A stretch of 64,000 nucleotides of DNA, from contig JBNJFJ010000001.1 of assembly GCA_051746745.1 (NCBI GenBank), forward strand, positions 22,323 through 86,322. The letters run 5' to 3'. This document shows, one piece after another, positions 60,920 through 64,000 of this stretch. Made by a program: the position numbers and the translations under genes. Numbering within the stretch: position 1 is the first letter of the stretch; every line of letters starts with the position of its first letter. The notes beneath the pieces are model-generated. The model was not told where the DNA came from, did no database searches, and saw nothing but the letters and a program-made list of their open reading frames with translations. Source of the stretch: Halolactibacillus sp051746745. GTDB taxonomy: Bacteria > Bacillota > Bacilli > Bacillales > Amphibacillaceae.

Positions 60920-61447
60920 TTAGTCATTGCTTGTAATATCTTCTTTTAATAACGTATCTGGATCAAATCGCTTTTCAAAGAATACACCGACGAGATAGAA
61001 GAAAATCAGTCCGACAGACACGTGAATCAAGGTGTATTTCCAACCGAATGCCGCGACTTCAAAAAGTACAATCGGTAATTTAGCCGTCGTCCACACACCT
61101 AAGAAAAACACAACATAACGAATATTTGCGCCCTTCTTTAATAATGTAATCGCGATTGGAAAGGCAATATACATCGGTCCTGCCGCAAGTCCACCGAGTA
61201 ACAACGCGACGATGACCCCAAGAAACTTTGAGTCATCTCCCATAAATTTAATTAAGACCTGTTTATCAACCCACTGATCAATCAGACCAACTAACACGAG
61301 AATCGGTGGCAATAATGAAAACATGTCAATTAAGCTATCGCCTGTTAGTGATAACGCTTGTGTCCCGCGTTCAGGACTTATCAATGTGAGGCCTAACAGA
61401 ATGATACTTAAGATAATAAGTGCACGGAATCGTTTTATTATAGCCAT
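60920..61447 (-). CDS. ArsP_1/DUF318-type permease half, second gene
   Basis: Membrane protein of 175 residues with about five helices. FSLLPPILVLVGLIDQWV, LLLGGLAAGPMYIAFPIA and KLPIVLFE are typical of the ArsP_1 permease superfamily (PF03773). This family often occurs as two short proteins. ATG at 61447 is chosen over an in-frame upstream codon. It overlaps the first half gene by ten bases, suggesting coupling and a heteromeric transporter. The substrate could be a metalloid, a sulfur species or an organic anion. Confidence 0.75.
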   Translation of the reverse strand: MAIIKRFRALIILSIILLGLTLISPERGTQALSLTGDSLIDMFSLLPPILVLVGLIDQWVDKQVLIKFMGDDSKFLGVIVALLLGGLAAGPMYIAFPIAITLLKKGANIRYVVFFLGVWTTAKLPIVLFEVAAFGWKYTLIHVSVGLIFFYLVGVFFEKRFDPDTLLKEDITSND

Positions 61448-61926
61448 GGTAACACCACCCAAATGACGAAGCTAAAAATAAACGCCATTAAAACAGCTGA
61501 TAAGTTTCTCATGTACGTGAACTCTTTACCAAAGATACGCCTCTCCATTGGCAAACTAGCAAAACCAACCGAAACAAGTGTGGCAATAAAAGCAGACACC
61601 TGGACCAGGCCGGCGCCGTTACTCACCAATGTATCCGCCAGCGGAAACACAACAAAACTTGGTAACATCGCAAAGGACCCAATAAAACTAGCGATAACTA
61701 CACCAATGATGCCCGATTGGTCCCCAATCAGAGATGAGATCGTCTCAGGTGTTAAAATAGATAAACTTAAACCGACAAACAAAAGAATCGCTAGCAATTC
61801 TGGTGCAAGCTTAACTAACATATTTTTAGCTTTCATCAACGCTTTTTTTGTTTTTTGTCGGTCTTTAAACCATGATAGACCTGTCAACAAAATAATCATG
61901 CCATATAAAAATATTGATTGACTCAT
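61438..61926 (-). CDS. ArsP_1/DUF318-type permease half, first gene
   Basis: Membrane protein of 162 residues. The early FKDRQKTKKALMKAKNML loop, SSLIGDQSGIIGVVIASFIGS and FVVFPLADTL place it in the same permease family as the gene downstream. AAGGAGGGGG precedes ATG 61926. A consensus promoter overlapped by a CsoR/CstR-like palindrome lies directly upstream, so the pair is likely induced by a thiol, persulfide or metal signal. No regulator gene is adjacent. Confidence 0.78.
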   Translation of the reverse strand: MSQSIFLYGMIILLTGLSWFKDRQKTKKALMKAKNMLVKLAPELLAILLFVGLSLSILTPETISSLIGDQSGIIGVVIASFIGSFAMLPSFVVFPLADTLVSNGAGLVQVSAFIATLVSVGFASLPMERRIFGKEFTYMRNLSAVLMAFIFSFVIWVVLPWL

Positions 61927-61941
61927 AATCCCCCTCCTTAT

Positions 61942-61957
61942 ATACCCCTATGAGTAT
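61942..61957. promoter_or_regulatory. CsoR/CstR-like operator
   Basis: ATACCCCTATGAGTAT is close to the CsoR/CstR pattern ATACCCC-N-GGGGTAT, with the right half degenerate. It overlaps the -10 of the permease promoter. Regulator identity is inferred only. Confidence 0.45.
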
Positions 61958-61981
61958 ACAGGCGTTAGAACTTCATGTCAA
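61953..61981 (-). promoter_or_regulatory. Sigma-A promoter of the permease pair
   Basis: Minus strand TTGACA (61981-61976), 17-base spacer, TATACT (61958-61953): a perfect -35 and strong -10. Confidence 0.85.
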
Positions 61982-62085
61982 AACATAAATACTTCACTAT
62001 TGTTTGTCCTAATTATTACTTGTTCATCGGTTTATGTCAGCATTTAAACACTGACTATCATGTTTTAATTTACAATGCGCAAAAA

Positions 62086-62126
62086 ATAAGACAAAACCTA
62101 TGAGCATGATGATAGGTTTTGTCTTA
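62086..62126 (-). terminator. Terminator of rlmN
   Basis: AAGACAAAACCTAT pairs with ATAGGTTTTGTCTT; the minus strand continues TTTTTT. Confidence 0.9.
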
Positions 62127-62129
62127 TAG

Positions 62130-63197
62130 TTAGGCTTGTTGTTTTTTCATTTGCTTACTACGTAATTGACCACAAGCCGCATCGATATCTGACCCCTGTT
62201 CAACCCGTACGCCACAATTAATACCTTCATTGAGTAACGTTTCATAGAAAGCTAAAATTTGTTTCTTCTCACTACGGTCATATTGATTGTGCTCAGCAAC
62301 CGGATTATATGGAATAAGATTCACATAACTTAAATGGCGTTTATCTTTTAGTAACTTCGCCAGTTGTTTAGCTTCTTTGACATGATCATTGACATCTTTT
62401 AAGAGAATATATTCAAATGTGATTCGTCGATTCGTTGTTTTTAAATAGTAATCAATACTATCCATTAACTTTTGAATCGGGAAAGCTCTATTGATCTTCA
62501 TAATTGACGTTCTTAACTCATCATTAGGTGCATGGAGTGAAACAGCTAAGTTGACTTGTAAATTTTCATCAGCGAAATCTTTGATCTTAGGGGCAAGGCC
62601 ACTCGTTGATACGGTAATGTGACGGGCACCAATCGATAACCCCTTTTGATCATTGACGATACGCAGGAAGGCCATCGTATGATCATAATTATCAAAGGGT
62701 TCGCCAATACCCATGACAACGATATGACTGACACGTTCATCTTTCCCTTTTTCATCAAGCGCGTGTTGAACTTTCATAATTTGTTCAACGATTTCGCCAC
62801 TCGTCAAGTCACGGTTTTTCTTTAGTAACCCACTGGCACAAAACGTACAACCAATATTACAACCGACCTGTGTTGTTACACAAACAGATAGACCATAAGA
62901 AAAGCGCATCAAGACCGTTTCAATTAAGTTACCATCCGATAATTTAAATAGGAACTTAATCGTTCCATCTTTTGATTCTTGTTTAATTTCTTCTTCTAAT
63001 GTGCCGATCGTAAAATACGTTTCTAATAAATCGCGCGTGTCTTTAGGTAGGTTTGTCATATCTTCAAAGGTTTTTACCCGTTTGACATATAGCCAATCCC
63101 ACACCTGTGTTGCTCTAAATTTCTTTAATCCTTGACTTAAAAACCAATCGGTTAATTGATCTTTCGTTAAGCCATAAATGGATGATTTGCTAGACAT
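62130..63197 (-). CDS. rlmN: 23S rRNA (adenine-2503-C2)-methyltransferase
   Basis: Radical SAM enzyme that methylates A2503 of 23S rRNA (and A37 of some tRNAs). Length 355. The [4Fe-4S] motif is CNIGCTFC (Cys113, 117, 120), with GEPFDNYD and the C-terminal Cys in DIDAACGQL, the methylated cysteine. AAAGGGGAAATG precedes the start. Monocistronic with its own terminator. RlmN is distinguished from Cfr only by overall similarity to housekeeping RlmN; no linkage to resistance genes is seen. Confidence 0.95.
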   Translation of the reverse strand: MSSKSSIYGLTKDQLTDWFLSQGLKKFRATQVWDWLYVKRVKTFEDMTNLPKDTRDLLETYFTIGTLEEEIKQESKDGTIKFLFKLSDGNLIETVLMRFSYGLSVCVTTQVGCNIGCTFCASGLLKKNRDLTSGEIVEQIMKVQHALDEKGKDERVSHIVVMGIGEPFDNYDHTMAFLRIVNDQKGLSIGARHITVSTSGLAPKIKDFADENLQVNLAVSLHAPNDELRTSIMKINRAFPIQKLMDSIDYYLKTTNRRITFEYILLKDVNDHVKEAKQLAKLLKDKRHLSYVNLIPYNPVAEHNQYDRSEKKQILAFYETLLNEGINCGVRVEQGSDIDAACGQLRSKQMKKQQA

Positions 63198-63476
63198 TTA
63201 TCATTTCCCCTTTGTTGTTAAATCCACCGAACATTTAAATCCCTTACTTATATTATAGGTTCACATCTTTTTACGCAACCTTTTCCTCTCATTAACTAGC
63301 TTAAAATGATGAAAATGGTCAAAAAAGCGGGCCTTCCTAACTTTTTTTAAAAAAAGTTATATTTATTTTCATTTCTTTTTTAGTTTCAAAACCCTATCAG
63401 ATCAAGGTTTATTTCTTATCTTTTTAAAAAAGTCAGAATTTTATCGACGAAAGCGACAATTTCTCTTCCGATAGGG
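63198..63476. other. AT-rich gap between rlmN and csp, no gene
   Basis: About 280 bases of A+T-rich sequence. I see no frame, repeat or RNA gene; only the csp promoter at its end. Confidence 0.5.
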
Positions 63477-63505
63477 TTGCATTTATCAAAATCGCCTGCT
63501 ATAAT
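63477..63505 (+). promoter_or_regulatory. Sigma-A promoter of the cold-shock gene
   Basis: TTGCAT (63477-63482), 17-base spacer, TATAAT (63500-63505). It gives a leader of about 120 bases, usual for csp genes. Confidence 0.85.
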
Positions 63506-63601
63506 GAACTTAGCTATTTTGTTCGACCGCAAAAACACTTCAAGTAACTAGCAACGTGAAAGTTTTCGTTTTGATGCTTGAGCAAGAATAGTAATACAAT
63601 T

Positions 63602-63618
63602 GTGTGGAACGACCACAC
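63602..63618 (+). other. Hairpin just upstream of the csp ribosome binding site
   Basis: GTGTGG AACGA CCACAC ends two bases before AGGAGG. It could tune translation with temperature as part of the csp leader. Confidence 0.55.
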
Positions 63619-63634
63619 TAGGAGGAAAAGTAAT

Positions 63635-63835
63635 ATGGCACAAGGTACAGTAAAATGGTTTAACGCAGACAAAGGTTTTGGATTTATCGAAGTAGAAGGA
63701 CAAGACGATGTATTCGTACACTTCTCAGCAATCCAAGGCGATGGCTTTAAAACACTTGAAGAAGGACAAGCAGTAACTTTCGATATCGAAGAAGGTAACC
63801 GCGGACCACAAGCAGCTAACGTTGAAAAGAACTAA
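63635..63835 (+). CDS. Cold-shock protein (CspA/CspB family)
   Basis: Single OB-fold nucleic-acid chaperone of 66 residues. RNP1 (KGFGFIEV) and RNP2 (VFVHFSAI) are intact. TAGGAGG precedes ATG 63635; the longer upstream frame has no family residues. The protein melts RNA structure on cold shock and often under normal growth. A strong promoter, long leader and terminator make it a single-gene unit. Confidence 0.97.
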   Translation: MAQGTVKWFNADKGFGFIEVEGQDDVFVHFSAIQGDGFKTLEEGQAVTFDIEEGNRGPQAANVEKN

Positions 63836-63849
63836 TTAGACCTAACTCA

Positions 63850-63881
63850 CAAAGGAAGCGATCAAATCGCTTCCTTTTTTT
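63850..63881 (+). terminator. Terminator of the cold-shock gene
   Basis: AAAGGAAGCGAT CAA ATCGCTTCCTTT followed by TTTT. Confidence 0.95.
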
Positions 63882-63982
63882 GTTGTCTTATTTTTCGTTG
63901 TACCGTTAGCCAGTGGCACCCAATATACAACTAACTCCCCCTGCAAACATAAAAAAGAGCGGCATACGCCCCTCTTCTCTTA

Positions 63983-64000
63983 TTAATCATCCTCACGATC
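63983..64000 (-). CDS. Possible 3' end of a minus-strand gene
   Basis: The last bases read as five codons (D R E D D) and TAA on the minus strand, and a hairpin (AAGAGCGGC/GCCCCTCTT) lies just downstream. This looks like the end of another gene, but too little is visible to say more. Confidence 0.25.
   Translation of the reverse strand, partial: DREDD

Noticed and set aside
60920..61926. A single permease gene split by a frameshift
   Set aside because: Both halves have good starts and the family is usually encoded as two short overlapping genes, so no frameshift is needed.
62130..63197. Cfr-type resistance methyltransferase
   Set aside because: Sequence and single-gene context fit housekeeping RlmN; nothing suggests the resistance homologue.
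1..64000. CRISPR arrays, prophage modules, intact transposases, rRNA or tRNA genes
   Set aside because: No spaced short repeats, phage-type gene runs, transposase motifs or tRNA cloverleaf patterns were seen on reading both strands.

Overview
The window looks like a chromosome segment of a low-GC, spore-former-lineage Firmicute of the family Bacillaceae. A salt-adapted relative of Amphibacillus or Halolactibacillus would fit, but that is inference. The evidence is gene content and order (pdhABC next to a YkyA-type lipoprotein, deformylase, rpoY, rnjA and ktrC; then dapL, dapH, cbpB and ykyB homologues as in the Bacillus ykr/yku region), AGGAGG-type ribosome binding sites, an ilv-leu T-box, SpoVA and Spo0E-like genes, and several osmotic-stress genes.

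Layout. 0-2.8 kb (minus): pyruvate dehydrogenase E2 (partial, two almost identical lipoyl domains), E1 beta and E1 alpha. 3.4-7.8 kb: YkyA-like lipoprotein, peptide deformylase, a small basic peptide, RNA polymerase epsilon, RNase J1 and the K+ gating protein KtrC. 8-14.7 kb: a BCCT osmolyte carrier with a long charged N-terminus, an asymmetric BmrCD-type ABC exporter and a small mechanosensitive channel. 14.8-19.2 kb: acetylase-branch lysine/DAP genes (dapL, dapH, patA-like aminotransferase) around the c-di-AMP protein CbpB and YkyB. 19.3-26.4 kb: a Spo0E-like phosphatase, a signal peptidase/zinc-ribbon/S1C-protease operon, a lipoprotein, an NfrA-type flavin reductase, and a SpoVA cluster whose spoVAC carries an in-frame stop. 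26.5-28.6 kb: an MDR oxidoreductase, a 100-N assembly gap flanked by a 99-bp duplicate (almost surely an unmerged contig overlap inside one small gene), and a DUF6884-like protein.

28.9-38.9 kb is the branched-chain amino acid locus ilvD, T-box, ilvB-ilvN-ilvC-leuA-leuB-leuC-leuD, with CodY-like boxes around the ilvD promoter. 39-45 kb: phosphogluconolactonase, an ECF-type sigma factor with a 45-residue partner ORF, a YtrA-type GntR repressor with its ABC transporter and a matching operator, and an MhqD-like hydrolase. 45.4-48.7 kb: a MoxR/DUF58/membrane-protein operon. 49.7-50.1 kb holds no gene but looks like a non-autonomous IS200/IS605-type element that keeps an omega-RNA-like right end without tnpA or tnpB. 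50.1-53.7 kb: a polar amino acid ABC importer with an M20 peptidase. 53.7-57 kb: small proteins, a Cof-type phosphatase, the DUF1659/DUF2922/YvrJ trio and metA. 57-60.5 kb: two GH13 alpha-glucosidases behind cre/LacI-family operators. 60.9-63.9 kb: a two-gene permease under a CsoR/CstR-like operator, rlmN and a cold-shock gene.

Several true genes are shorter than usual ORF cut-offs and are added here (25, 45, 46, 53 and 59 residues). Starts were moved where a ribosome binding site clearly favours an internal codon. No rRNA, tRNA, CRISPR array, prophage or intact transposase gene was recognised.
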